Part shown: piece by piece, positions 24,790 through 33,726 of the stretch | Layout of the letters: each line of letters opens with the position of its first letter | How positions within the stretch are numbered: position 1 is the first letter of the stretch | Source: Palsa-1392 sp963819975 | GTDB lineage: Bacteria; Verrucomicrobiota; Verrucomicrobiia; Chthoniobacterales; UBA10450 | Direction of reading: 5' to 3' | DNA: 64,000 nucleotides | NCBI GenBank assembly: GCA_963819975.1 | Contig: CAWFYE010000007.1 | Location: 744,001 to 808,000 of the forward strand | Notes under the pieces: model-generated | The model's input: the letters and a program-made list of their open reading frames with translations, nothing else | What the model was told of the DNA's origin: nothing | Database searches by the model: none | Position numbers and translations under genes: made by a program

Positions 24790-25797
24790 ATGAGTGCGAT
24801 CGAAGCCTCCGGACTGACCAAGGTCTACCGGACCTATCGCAAGGAGAGCGGCCTGTGGGCCTCGGTCAAAGGCCTCGTCAGGCGCCGCTACGAGGAAACG
24901 CGCGCTGCGGACAACATCTCCTTTACCATCGAGGAGGGCGAACTGGTCGGTTTCCTCGGACCGAACGGTGCCGGCAAGACGACCGTACTAAAAATGCTCT
25001 CTGGCCTCCTCAACCCGACCTCGGGCGAGGCGCGCGTCCTCGGCTTTGTCCCGTGGGAGCGGCGTGACGAGATGAAGCGCCAGTTTAGCCTTCTCATGGG
25101 GCAAAAAAACGCGCTCTGGTGGGATCTCCCGGCGCAGGAGTCGCTGGAACTGAACCGCGCGATCTACGGGATCGACCGCAATCGTTTCAAAAAAGTGGTC
25201 GGCGGCCTGAGCGAGCTGCTTGAGGTGCAGGACAAGATGAACGTCATGGTCCGCGAGCTTTCGTTAGGCGAACGGATGAAGATGGAGCTGATCTCCGCTC
25301 TCATCCACGAGCCGCGGGTTCTTTTTCTCGACGAGCCGACGATCGGCCTTGATGTCGTGAGTCAAAAACGGGTCCGGGAATTTCTCCGGCTCTACAATTC
25401 CGAACACAAGATCGTGACCATGCTCACGAGTCATTACATGCAGGATATCGAGGAGCTTTGCGATCGCGTGATCGTGATCGATCACGGCAAGATTTTTTTT
25501 GACGGTCCTCTCAACGACATCATCGATCGCTTTTCCGGGCACAAAGTCATCAGTCTGACGTTCGCGGACAAACAAGAGCGGGACTTTTCCACGCTCGGAG
25601 AGGTAGTCGAGCAGACGCCGGTCAGCGTGCAGTTAAAAGTCCCGCGCGCCAAGGTGACGGAGGTCGCGCGGCAACTGCTCAGCGCTTGTTCGGTCTCCGA
25701 CATCAACGTTCAGGAATTGCCGGTCGAGGAGGTGATTCGCCAGCTCTTCGGCGAACACAGCGCGGAAAATCGCGCCTTGGCCGGGCAGACTGCCTGA
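24790..25797 (+). CDS. ABC transporter ATP-binding protein (ABC-2 type)
   Basis: 335 residues from the ATG at 24790. Walker A is GFLGPNGAGKTT, the signature is RELSLGERMK and Walker B is RVLFLDEPTIGLD, with a C-terminal extension of about 90 residues (the DUF4162-like region found in NatA-type exporters). Such ATPases normally work with one or two ABC-2 permeases encoded beside them. None follows here: the next gene is on the other strand, 3 bases away. It is thus an orphan ATPase or works with a distant permease. Substrate is unknown. The TCGTTAGGC motif at 25262 falls in the signature segment. Confidence 0.88.
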   Translation: MSAIEASGLTKVYRTYRKESGLWASVKGLVRRRYEETRAADNISFTIEEGELVGFLGPNGAGKTTVLKMLSGLLNPTSGEARVLGFVPWERRDEMKRQFSLLMGQKNALWWDLPAQESLELNRAIYGIDRNRFKKVVGGLSELLEVQDKMNVMVRELSLGERMKMELISALIHEPRVLFLDEPTIGLDVVSQKRVREFLRLYNSEHKIVTMLTSHYMQDIEELCDRVIVIDHGKIFFDGPLNDIIDRFSGHKVISLTFADKQERDFSTLGEVVEQTPVSVQLKVPRAKVTEVARQLLSACSVSDINVQELPVEEVIRQLFGEHSAENRALAGQTA

Positions 25798-25800
25798 TCG

Positions 25801-26073
25801 TTAGATCCAGGAACGCTGCATCGTGCTTTTCAGCTCGTGGATGTATCCGGGATTGACCTCGAACTCGGTCCCCGGCAGCTCTTCCGCACTCACCTGCTCG
25901 CGATACGGCCTGCTCTCGACGTAGCCGGCGGCGAGGAGCGCGTTCAAAACATCGGTCAAATCCTCCGGCTGCAGTTGGGTATGCTCCAGAACCTGCGCGC
26001 CGGTGACGGCTTCGGCAAAACCGAGCGCTTTCAGGACGGCGCGTTCCCGGCCGCTGAGATTGATCTTTCGCAT
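25801..26073 (-). CDS. small winged-helix-like protein
   Basis: A 90-residue protein from the ATG at 26073. The longer frame to 26205 would add an implausible basic stretch reaching into the promoter region of the next gene. The sequence MRKINLSGRERAVLKALGF, followed by VTGAQVLEHTQL, PEDLTDVLNALLAAGYVES and a short beta tail, has the helix-turn-helix plus wing order of MarR- or ScpB-like winged-helix domains. Possibly a DNA-binding regulator or a small adaptor. It is divergent from the apbC gene, which it might control, but nothing in the sequence proves this. Confidence 0.6.
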   Translation of the reverse strand: MRKINLSGRERAVLKALGFAEAVTGAQVLEHTQLQPEDLTDVLNALLAAGYVESRPYREQVSAEELPGTEFEVNPGYIHELKSTMQRSWI

Positions 26074-26184
26074 CCGTCCTCTTGCAGAGCAGGTCTCGGG
26101 CTTGTTCGCGGCTAATCGCAATCGGTCCTTTCTCGATGTGGTCGCTTTACGCCCTTTCGTGAACGGGTAGTTTACCCGCCACTC

Positions 26185-27234
26185 ATGCCGGTCACGGAAG
26201 AACAAATCAAAGACGCGCTCACGGCGGTGAAATACCCGGGCTTCAGCCGTGACATCGTTTCCTTTGGAATCGTGAAGGGAATCAATTTACGAGACGGCGA
26301 TGTGACTGTGCAGCTCGCTCTCGCGACGAATGATCCAAACGTTCCGCAAACGATCAAGAGCCAGGCGGAAGCCGCCCTGCGCAAAGTCACCGGGGTGCGC
26401 GAAGCGAAAGTGCGAATCGATATCCAAGCCCCGCCGGCAGGCAGCGGCGCGGCCGGAGTGGGTGCGACCAAAATTGCCGGGATCAAACACGTCATCGCAA
26501 TCGCGAGCGGCAAGGGTGGGGTCGGAAAATCGACCGTCGCGGCGAACCTCGCAGTCGCGCTCGAACAGACCGGCGCCGCCGTCGGCCTCTGCGATTGCGA
26601 CATCTATGGTCCGAGCATTTCGCTCATGTTTGGCTCGCGCGAGCGGCCGATGGCGACGGAGGACAACCACATCATCCCGATCGAACAATACGGCCTGCGC
26701 CTGATGTCGATGGGCTTCCTCCTTGATGATACGGCGCCGGCGATTTTGCGCGGACCGATGGTGACCCGTTACACCCAGCAATTCCTCCGACAGGTCGAGT
26801 GGGGCGAGCTCGATTATCTGGTGCTCGATCTCCCGCCGGGGACGGGCGATATCCAGCTCACGATCGTGCAAACCGTAGCGCTATCCGGCGCCATCATCGT
26901 CACTACGCCCCAGGAAGTTGCCTTGATCGATGCGCGCAAAGCCTCGGCCATGTTCGAAAAAGTAAACGTGCCGGTGCTCGGTTTGATCGAGAACATGAGC
27001 TACTTCCTTTCCCCCTCGGATGGCGTTCGTTATGACATTTTCGGCAGCGGCGGTGGGGAGTGCGAAGCAAAACGAATTCGCGTCCCGTTGCTCGGCCAAA
27101 TCCCGATTGACATCGCGACTCGAGAGGCGGGCGATCGGGGCATGCCGGTGACGGCCGAGAAGAAAGAGTCGCCGGTCGGTCTGGAGTTCGGGCGGGTCGC
27201 GCAACGGCTGCGGGAGATGCTTCCCACCACCTAG
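26185..27234 (+). CDS. apbC: Mrp/ApbC/NBP35-family P-loop ATPase, iron-sulfur carrier type, lacking CxxC
   Basis: A 349-residue protein. Residues 1-85 form a MIP18-type (DUF59) domain, followed by the deviant Walker A SGKGGVGKST, then CDCDIYGPS, LRGPMVT and LDLPPGTGD, all Mrp signatures. Family members load or transfer Fe-S clusters using a C-terminal CxxC pair. Here that position reads SYFLSPSDGVRYDIFG, so the two cysteines are missing. Some Mrp proteins lack the pair, so a P-loop role in cluster or cofactor metabolism remains likely, but cluster binding at the classical site is not expected. It is divergent from the winged-helix gene. Confidence 0.9.
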   Translation: MPVTEEQIKDALTAVKYPGFSRDIVSFGIVKGINLRDGDVTVQLALATNDPNVPQTIKSQAEAALRKVTGVREAKVRIDIQAPPAGSGAAGVGATKIAGIKHVIAIASGKGGVGKSTVAANLAVALEQTGAAVGLCDCDIYGPSISLMFGSRERPMATEDNHIIPIEQYGLRLMSMGFLLDDTAPAILRGPMVTRYTQQFLRQVEWGELDYLVLDLPPGTGDIQLTIVQTVALSGAIIVTTPQEVALIDARKASAMFEKVNVPVLGLIENMSYFLSPSDGVRYDIFGSGGGECEAKRIRVPLLGQIPIDIATREAGDRGMPVTAEKKESPVGLEFGRVAQRLREMLPTT

Positions 27235-27326
27235 TGCTTGCCTTTTCCCGCCTGCTTCGCCTAAATAACGGCCGCGGTGGTTCGTCTAATGCTAGGGACG
27301 TAAACCAGAAGTGATTGAAATTTGTC

Positions 27327-27572
27327 ATGAACAGACCTGCTGAGATCGATTCTTCCGACGAAGCTGGCGCGCATTTTCTAAAAAACTCGGTTCTCTACAA
27401 AGAGTTCCTGGCCGAGCGCGAAGAGATCCTGAAACATAAATGGATCGAAAGCGAAAAAGCCGGTTCCGATATTGGCTTTGAAAAAGCGCTCCTTGATTGG
27501 ATTGTTAAACATCGCTCCAATTGGCGCGAACGAAGAGTGCGCGAAATGAAGCTGGCCAAAGTGCCGGCCTAA
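27327..27572 (+). CDS. small conserved protein, unknown function
   Basis: An 81-residue helical charged protein from the ATG at 27327 (an earlier TTG at 27315 is possible). The core LAEREEILKHKWIESEKAGSDIGFEKALLDWIVKHRSNWR recalls short proteins of planctomycetes and verrucomicrobia that carry an 'EILKHKW.ES...G.DIGFE.AL.DW' signature. Function is not known. It lies just before pyrR (46 bases to its start) and might be transcribed with the pyrimidine genes. Confidence 0.6.
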   Translation: MNRPAEIDSSDEAGAHFLKNSVLYKEFLAEREEILKHKWIESEKAGSDIGFEKALLDWIVKHRSNWRERRVREMKLAKVPA

Positions 27573-27618
27573 TCCTCGCGCTCTTCCTTTAATGCGATCC
27601 CGCGAGGTCGCGAAGGAA

Positions 27619-28188
27619 ATGAGCAAAACCAGCCCAACGACCAAAACCGACGCCGTCCGAATCTTCGATGCCGAAGAGATGCGTCGCGCCTTGCGCCGGA
27701 TCGGGCATGAAATCATTGAGCGCCATCGCGATCTATCCGCACTCATCCTCGCCGGCATTCCGGCTCGCGGCGTCGATCTGGCGCGGCGGATCGCGGACGA
27801 AATCGAGGCGATCGAAAAAGTTCGCGTCGCGACCGGGGTAATCGACGTCTCGATGCATCGCGACGATCACGGAACGCGGGGCGGCGTTCCCGTCGTGAGA
27901 GCTTCGCAGCTCCCGCTCCCGCTCGAGGAACGGACGGTCATCATCGTGGACGATGTTCTCTTCACCGGCCGGACCTGCCGCGCCGCGATGGATGCGCTCG
28001 GTTCGTTTGGCCGCCCGGCCTGCATTCAATTTGCCGCCCTGATCGATCGCGGACATCGCGAACTGCCGATCCGACCCGATTTCGTCGGTAAAAATCTTCC
28101 GACTGCGCGCGCCGAACGAGTTCGAGTGCGTCTCGAAAATCTCGATCACGAACCGGACGGCGTCTGGCTTTTGAAACCAAATGAATAG
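27619..28188 (+). CDS. pyrR: bifunctional pyrimidine operon regulator / uracil phosphoribosyltransferase
   Basis: 189 residues from the ATG at 27619; an ATG at 27592 would add nine residues. The type I phosphoribosyltransferase loop VIIVDDVLFTGRT (PRPP-binding) and the early AGIPARGVDLA and SMHRDD motifs are PyrR-typical. In Firmicutes PyrR binds the leader of pyr mRNA and causes attenuation when UMP is high; it also makes UMP from uracil. The gene overlaps pyrB by 8 bases and precedes pyrC, so a pyrRBC operon is clear. I could not find a convincing PyrR-binding leader upstream. Confidence 0.93.
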   Translation: MSKTSPTTKTDAVRIFDAEEMRRALRRIGHEIIERHRDLSALILAGIPARGVDLARRIADEIEAIEKVRVATGVIDVSMHRDDHGTRGGVPVVRASQLPLPLEERTVIIVDDVLFTGRTCRAAMDALGSFGRPACIQFAALIDRGHRELPIRPDFVGKNLPTARAERVRVRLENLDHEPDGVWLLKPNE

Positions 28189-29122
28189 CGAAGCGCTGCG
28201 CTGGACGCGCAAAGATTTACTGGGACTGCGCGAGCTTTCGGTCGAGGAGATCAATCTCGTTCTCGAGACGGCCGACGCCTTCAAACAGGTGGGGACACGC
28301 GACGTGAAGAAGGTGCCGGCGCTCCAGGGCAAGACGCTGATCAATCTTTTCATCGAACCGAGCACGCGCACCCGGACCTCTTTCGAGTTGGCCGCCAAAC
28401 GTCTCAGCGCCGATATCGTTAATATCTCGGCCTCGGCCTCCAGCCTAACGAAGGGAGAGACGCTCAAGGACACCGCCCGGGTATTGGAAGCGAATCACGC
28501 CGACATCATCGTTCTGCGCCACAGCTCGGCTGGCGCGCCGCAATTCCTGGCCAGCCGCATCGGCGCGAGTGTGATCAACGCCGGCGACGGTGCGCACGAA
28601 CATCCGACCCAGGGCTTGCTCGATCTCTACACGATTCGGGAAAAGAAGGGCGCGGTCGCCGGGCTTCATGTCGCGATCATCGGCGACATTCTTTTCAGCC
28701 GGGTGGCGCGCTCGAACATTTTCGCGCTCTTGAAAATGGGCGCGCGAGTCACGCTCGTCGGGCCGAGCACACTGGTCCCGCGCGACTTTGAACAGCTCGG
28801 AGTAAAGGTTTCGCACCATTTGGAGGAGGTCTTGCCGACGGTCGACGTGGTGAATCTGCTCCGGATTCAGCATGAACGGCAGCGGAAGGAATATTTCCCC
28901 GGAATTGGCGAATACATTCGTCTTTTTGGCCTGACGAAAAAACGGGCTGAGCTTTTGAAACCGGATTGTTTGATCATGCATCCGGGACCGATCAATCGCG
29001 GGGTCGAGATCGACAGCGAACTGGCCGACGGTCCCCAGAGCGTGATCCTCGACCAGGTCACCAATGGGCTCGCCGTTCGGATGGCGGTTCTCTATCTGTG
29101 CGGAGGCGTGGCGCGACCGTGA
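28181..29122 (+). CDS. pyrB: aspartate carbamoyltransferase catalytic subunit
   Basis: A 313-residue protein with the PyrB/ArgF signatures: the carbamoyl-phosphate loop FIEPSTRTRTSFE, then NAGDGAHEHPTQGLLDLYTI, the aspartate-site region and LIMHPGPINRGVEI near the end. It makes N-carbamoyl-L-aspartate, step two of UMP synthesis. The length matches the catalytic chain; no pyrI is nearby, as is usual where pyrR and a class I dihydroorotase are present. Overlaps pyrR by 8 bases and pyrC by 4 bases (GTGA). Confidence 0.96.
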   Translation: MNSEALRWTRKDLLGLRELSVEEINLVLETADAFKQVGTRDVKKVPALQGKTLINLFIEPSTRTRTSFELAAKRLSADIVNISASASSLTKGETLKDTARVLEANHADIIVLRHSSAGAPQFLASRIGASVINAGDGAHEHPTQGLLDLYTIREKKGAVAGLHVAIIGDILFSRVARSNIFALLKMGARVTLVGPSTLVPRDFEQLGVKVSHHLEEVLPTVDVVNLLRIQHERQRKEYFPGIGEYIRLFGLTKKRAELLKPDCLIMHPGPINRGVEIDSELADGPQSVILDQVTNGLAVRMAVLYLCGGVARP

Positions 29123-30393
29123 AGACATTGATTCGCAACGGCCGGATCATCGACCCGGCAAACGGACGCGACGAGGTTGCAGACTTGTGGATCGTCGATG
29201 GCCGGATCAGCGAGGCGCCCCAAGGGCGGGGAGAGAAGTTTGAAACGATCGATGCGAACGGCCTGGTCGTTAGTCCGGGCCTGATCGACATCCATGTTCA
29301 TTTTCGGGAGCCCGGTTTTGGTTGGAAGGAGACGATCGAGTCAGGCGCGCGGGCGGCGGCGGCGGGCGGCTTCACCACGGTCGTTTGCATGCCCAACACC
29401 TCGCCGGTGGCGGACAGTCCGAGCACGATTGCCTGGATCAAGGCCCGCGCCGTCGAGGTGGCGAGCGTGCGCGTCTTACCAACCGGCGCGATCTCGAAGA
29501 ATCTGGCTGGCGAAGAACTGGCGCCGATCGGATCGCTCGCTCAGGCCGGCGTGGTCGCGATCACCGACGACGGGCATTGCGTGCAGAATAACGAACTAAT
29601 GCGTCGCGCGGTCGAGTATGCGCGAATGGTCGGCGTGCCGGTGCTCGATCATTGCCAGGACTACAACCTGGTCGGCAACGGTCTCGTCCATGAAGGTTAT
29701 TGGAGCACATTGCTCGGGCTGCCTGGCTGGCCCGCGATAGGGGAGGAAGCGATCGTGGCGCGCAATGTCTTGCTCGCGGAATTTTGCGACCACCAGATCC
29801 ATTGCCAGCACATCAGCGCGGCGGGGAGCGTCCGGCTCCTGCGCGAGGCGCTCGCACGGGGCGTGAAGGTGAGCGGCGAAGTTTGCCCCCATCACATTGC
29901 CCTGACCGACGAGTCGATCCAGAATTTCGACACCGATTTCAAAATGAACCCGCCGCTTCGGACGCAGCGCGATATCGAGGCGCTGCTGGAGGGAATTGCG
30001 GACGGGACGCTCGACATCCTGGGGAGCGATCATGCGCCCCACGCGAAGTTTGAAAAGGAGGTCGAGTTCGATCGTGCGCCTTTTGGAATCGTCGGGCTGG
30101 AAACGGAGCTTGGGTTGTTCATCGAGCTCCTGGTCCACCGGCACAAGACGATCGGATTGCCGCGACTGATTGCGATGCTGACGGCAAACCCGGCGCGATT
30201 GCTAGGCCTGGAAACCGGTAGCCTTTCGGTAGGCGCGGCAGCCGATATCACGTTGATCGATCCCGAGCTGGAGTGGACGGTCGACGCGAACAACTTGCAA
30301 TCGGCCTCACGCAACACACCGTTTGACGGTTGGAAACTGAAGGGACGCGCGATCCGAACGATCGTGGCGGGGAAAACCGTCTGGCAGTTATGA
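29119..30393 (+). CDS. pyrC: dihydroorotase (type I)
   Basis: 424 residues from the GTG at 29119, which overlaps the pyrB stop; the longer open frame upstream lies inside pyrB. Metal-binding residues are visible in LIDIHVHFREPG (HxH), and the histidines in LDHCQ, HCQHISAAGS and the aspartate in LGSDHAPH. The class I pattern is supported by MPNTSPVADS and by the presence of an adjacent PyrB. It closes carbamoyl-aspartate to dihydroorotate, step three of UMP synthesis. The GTG start and the 4-base overlap imply translational coupling. Confidence 0.95.
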   Translation: MKTLIRNGRIIDPANGRDEVADLWIVDGRISEAPQGRGEKFETIDANGLVVSPGLIDIHVHFREPGFGWKETIESGARAAAAGGFTTVVCMPNTSPVADSPSTIAWIKARAVEVASVRVLPTGAISKNLAGEELAPIGSLAQAGVVAITDDGHCVQNNELMRRAVEYARMVGVPVLDHCQDYNLVGNGLVHEGYWSTLLGLPGWPAIGEEAIVARNVLLAEFCDHQIHCQHISAAGSVRLLREALARGVKVSGEVCPHHIALTDESIQNFDTDFKMNPPLRTQRDIEALLEGIADGTLDILGSDHAPHAKFEKEVEFDRAPFGIVGLETELGLFIELLVHRHKTIGLPRLIAMLTANPARLLGLETGSLSVGAAADITLIDPELEWTVDANNLQSASRNTPFDGWKLKGRAIRTIVAGKTVWQL

Positions 30394-30394
30394 G

Positions 30395-30844
30395 TTAGCA
30401 GGGATAGCCGCCGGAAATGTAATCGCGGAGTTGATCGAGGGTCGCGCTCTGGGCCGAGATCACTTCCTTGACGAGGTCGCCGATGGAAATGACGCCGCGA
30501 ATTTCACCATCGCAGGTGACCGGGAGGTGTCGGATGCGTTTCTCAGTCATGAAACGAAGGCAATCCTCCACCGTCTCCCGAGGATGCGCGGTGGTTAGTT
30601 CGGTGGTCATGATTTCGCGCACCGTGCTGGTGCGGGAAGTCTTGCCCCGGAGCATAACTTTGCGGGAGTAGTCGCGCTCCGAAACGATCCCAACCAACTT
30701 CTCGTCCTCCATCACGAGGAGAGCGCCGACGTTGTGCTCGGCCATGAGCTTGATCGCGTCGTAGACTGTCGCGTCGGGAGTAGTCGACCAGATCTGACCG
30801 CTCTTCTGGCGAAGGATCTTGTCGATCGTGCCGCTCACGTCCAT
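30395..30844 (-). CDS. two-CBS-domain protein
   Basis: 149 residues from the ATG at 30844 (30880 is possible). Two CBS motifs: ATVYDAIKLMAEHNVGALLVMEDEKLVGIVSERDYSRK and ETVEDCLRFMTEKRIRHLPVTCDGEIRGVISIGDLVKEV. CBS pairs bind adenosine nucleotides and act as energy sensors, usually in partner with another protein. This one is stand-alone. It lies just after sufD on the same strand (40 bases) and ends 1 base past pyrC. Confidence 0.88.
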   Translation of the reverse strand: MDVSGTIDKILRQKSGQIWSTTPDATVYDAIKLMAEHNVGALLVMEDEKLVGIVSERDYSRKVMLRGKTSRTSTVREIMTTELTTAHPRETVEDCLRFMTEKRIRHLPVTCDGEIRGVISIGDLVKEVISAQSATLDQLRDYISGGYPC

Positions 30845-30884
30845 GCGAGCGAGATTACCCGCCGCCGGAAATTGACGCAAACAA

Positions 30885-32237
30885 TTAAGTCGTGCGCCGG
30901 GCGAACTTTTCCGCGATCAGCTCTTCGAGTTTCCCGACCAGGACGGGGTCGGGTAGGCGTTCAAGCACTTCGTTGAGAAATCCACCGACGAGAAGCTGGC
31001 GCGCGACCGGGGCGGGGATACCGCGGGCAAGAAGATAAAACATCTCGTCTTCATCGATTTGCCCGGAGGTCGCGCCGTGGCTGCATTTCACGTTGTCGGC
31101 CATGATCTCGAGGCCGGGCATCGAGTTCGCCTCGGAGTCGTCGCTCAGGAGAAGATTTCTCACTTTTTGGTAGGCGTCGGTGAAATGGGCGTGTGGCTCC
31201 ACCCGGATCAGGCCGCCAAAAGTATTCCTGGCCCGGCCACTGAGGGCGTTTTTGAAAAGCAGATCGCTGTTGGTATGCGGCGAAGCGTGATCTTGCAATG
31301 TGCGGGCGTCGAACTCCTGTGCCCCATCGCCGATTGCAACGGCGAGCATGTCGCTGTGCGCGCCTTCCCCGGTCAGGCGGCTCATGCTTTCGAGTCGCGA
31401 ATATTTTCCACCGAGTCCGAGATGCAGATTCAGGGCCGTTGCGTCGCGTGCGACGGTGGTAGCGTTGATTTGGATGCTCAACGTCTTGTCGCTCCAATCC
31501 TGCGCGCAGATGTAGGTGACCCTGGCGCCGGCGCCGACAATCAGATCGTTCACGCCGCAGGCGAAACCGGATCGTTGCCGGTCAGTTGAGCGGAAGTGTT
31601 CGATTAGCGTGACCTTCGAGAGATCTTCGGCCACGACGAGAGTGTGCGGGAAAATCGCAGCATTCTCGGAATGCAGCCAATGGAATGTCTCGAGCGGCAA
31701 TTCCACTTCTACGCCACGCGGCACATAAAGGAAGGTTCCCGATTTCACGAACGCCTCATGGAGTGCGGCAAACTTGGCGGAACCGAGGGTGGCCGGCTGG
31801 CTCATGAAATGACGGCGGAACAAATCTTCGTGCTCGATCATCGCACGTTCGAGCGGCTGGAAGATGACGCCAGCCTGGCGGAGTTTTTCCGAAAGGACAT
31901 CGCGCTCCAGAAATTGTTCATCGGCGAAAACGAGCCGGCCTGAATTTTGATCGAGACCGGAAGAGCGCTCGAGGATTTCACGGCTGTCGGCTTCGCTCAA
32001 GAGCGGAGGAACGACGTAGGGCGATAGGTCGAGAACCCCGACGGTCGAAAAGCGCCAAGCCTGGTCGGCCCGCGCCGGCATCGGCTGGCTCTGGAATTGC
32101 GTCCACGCGACTCGCTTCTGGTCGCCAAACCAGGCGGGCAGTTTGTCGTCACCATGGCCTTGAATTCCACCCAAAATAGGGACGGTTTCGGGCTCGACTT
32201 CGGGCTTTGCTTCGAGAACGGCTGAAGGGTTGCTCAT
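30885..32237 (-). CDS. sufD: Fe-S cluster assembly protein SufD
   Basis: About 450 residues from the ATG at 32237 (an ATG at 32255 adds six residues). The C-terminal SufBD core is clear: FGGLIRVEPHAHFTDAYQKVRNLLLSDDSEANSMPGLEI, then CSHGATSGQIDEDEMFYLLARGI. It pairs with SufB and SufC as the scaffold that builds Fe-S clusters in the cytoplasm. The N-terminal half is variable as is usual for SufD. Operon order is sufC-sufB-sufD, reading from 34491 leftward, followed by the CBS gene. Confidence 0.92.
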   Translation of the reverse strand: MSNPSAVLEAKPEVEPETVPILGGIQGHGDDKLPAWFGDQKRVAWTQFQSQPMPARADQAWRFSTVGVLDLSPYVVPPLLSEADSREILERSSGLDQNSGRLVFADEQFLERDVLSEKLRQAGVIFQPLERAMIEHEDLFRRHFMSQPATLGSAKFAALHEAFVKSGTFLYVPRGVEVELPLETFHWLHSENAAIFPHTLVVAEDLSKVTLIEHFRSTDRQRSGFACGVNDLIVGAGARVTYICAQDWSDKTLSIQINATTVARDATALNLHLGLGGKYSRLESMSRLTGEGAHSDMLAVAIGDGAQEFDARTLQDHASPHTNSDLLFKNALSGRARNTFGGLIRVEPHAHFTDAYQKVRNLLLSDDSEANSMPGLEIMADNVKCSHGATSGQIDEDEMFYLLARGIPAPVARQLLVGGFLNEVLERLPDPVLVGKLEELIAEKFARRTT

Positions 32238-32303
32238 AGCGGGCAGAGACGCCAACGGCGGTCCAAGACCGCCGTCATACTGCGTCCGTTTCTGCAGGCG
32301 AAC

Positions 32304-33713
32304 TTAGCCGACGGAGCCTTCCATCTCAAGTTCGATCAGGCGCTTCAACTCGACCGAATATTCCATCGGAAATTGTCGCACGAGATCGTTAACGAAACCG
32401 TTTACGCTCAGGCTCATCGCTTGGGCCTCGGTCAGCCCACGCTGTTGCATGTAAAAGATCTGTTCGGCGCTCACCTGGCTGACGCTCGCTTCGTGCTGCA
32501 CCGCGTTGCCGGTCCCGCGGACGGTGATCGCCGGGTAGGTGTCGGTGCGGCTGTTGGCGTTGATCAAAAGCGCGTCGCACTCGGTGTTGTTTTTGCAGTT
32601 TTTGAGATGCTTTGGGACGTGGACGAGGCCGCGGTAGGTGGCCCGGCCGGTACCGATCGAGATGCTCTTGGAAATGATGTTGCTCGTTGTTTCATCGGCA
32701 GCGTGAACCATCTTCGCGCCGGTGTCCTGGTGCTGACCGTCGCCGGCGAGCGCGATAGAGATCACTTCGCCGCGGGCCTTGCGGCCTTTCATGACCACGC
32801 CCGGATACTTCATCGTGAGGCGCGAACCGATGTTGCAGTCGATCCATTTCACTTCCGCCTCCTCGTGGGCGAGGCCGCGTTTAGTGACGAGGTTAAAGAC
32901 GTTGTTCGACCAGTTTTGGACGGTGATGTACTGGATTTTCGCGCCTTTGAGAGCGACCAGCTCGACGACCGCGCTGTGCAGGGTGGCAGTGTTGAACTTG
33001 GGCGCGGTGCAGCCTTCCATGTAGGTGAGTTCGGCACCTTCATCGCAGATAATGAGGGTGCGCTCGAACTGGCCGAAATTCTCGGCGTTGATCCGGAAAT
33101 AAGCCTGAAGCGGGTGCTTCACTTTGACGCCCGGGGGGACGTAGATGAACGAGCCGCCGCTGAAGACTGCGCTGTTGAGTGCACTGAATTTGTTGTCACC
33201 GGTCGGGATGACTTTGCCGAACCATTTCCGGAAAATTTCCGGATGTTCTTTCAAGCCATCGGCACTGCCAACGAAGATGACGCCCTGTTCTCCGACCGCT
33301 TTTTTGATGTTTGAATAGACGGCCTCGCTATCGAACTGCGCCTCGACCCCGGCGAGAAATTTGCGTTCCTGTTCCGGGATGCCGAGCCGCTCGAAGGTGC
33401 GCTTTACGTCATCGGGCACTTCTTCCCAAGTGCGTTTCGCCTGGGTGCCGCCGCTCAAGTAATAGCGAATATTGTCGAAAACGATCGCTTCCAAATCCTT
33501 GCTCGCCCAATGCGTCGGCATCGGCTTGCTCATAAACGTCTTGTAGGCCTTGAGGCGAAATTCGCGGACCCAATCGGGATCCTGTTTCACGTCCGAGATA
33601 TAGTGAATCGTCTTCTCGCTCAGGCCGACGCCGGCGTCATGGGTATGCGTTTCGGGGTAGGCGAAATTGCCGAGGTTCCGTTCAATATCGAGAGTCGTAT
33701 TTTGCTTAACCAT
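32304..33713 (-). CDS. sufB: Fe-S cluster assembly protein SufB
   Basis: A 469-residue protein of standard SufB length. Signatures include YVPPGVKVKHPLQAYFRIN, TYMEGCTAPKFNTATLHSAVVEL, QNWSNNVFNLVTKRG and EHEASVSQVSAEQIFYMQQRG. It forms the SufBC2D scaffold for assembly of Fe-S clusters. It lies 13 bases after sufC and 66 before sufD on the same strand. No sufS or sufE is in view, so the sulfur donor is elsewhere. Confidence 0.96.
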   Translation of the reverse strand: MVKQNTTLDIERNLGNFAYPETHTHDAGVGLSEKTIHYISDVKQDPDWVREFRLKAYKTFMSKPMPTHWASKDLEAIVFDNIRYYLSGGTQAKRTWEEVPDDVKRTFERLGIPEQERKFLAGVEAQFDSEAVYSNIKKAVGEQGVIFVGSADGLKEHPEIFRKWFGKVIPTGDNKFSALNSAVFSGGSFIYVPPGVKVKHPLQAYFRINAENFGQFERTLIICDEGAELTYMEGCTAPKFNTATLHSAVVELVALKGAKIQYITVQNWSNNVFNLVTKRGLAHEEAEVKWIDCNIGSRLTMKYPGVVMKGRKARGEVISIALAGDGQHQDTGAKMVHAADETTSNIISKSISIGTGRATYRGLVHVPKHLKNCKNNTECDALLINANSRTDTYPAITVRGTGNAVQHEASVSQVSAEQIFYMQQRGLTEAQAMSLSVNGFVNDLVRQFPMEYSVELKRLIELEMEGSVG

Positions 33714-33726
33714 TGCAGTCTCCTTG

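Noticed and set aside
32373..33314. 313-residue plus-strand open frame
   Set aside because: Antisense to sufB. It is rich in Asp/Val/Ala/Arg without recognisable motifs, as expected for a shadow of a high-GC gene.
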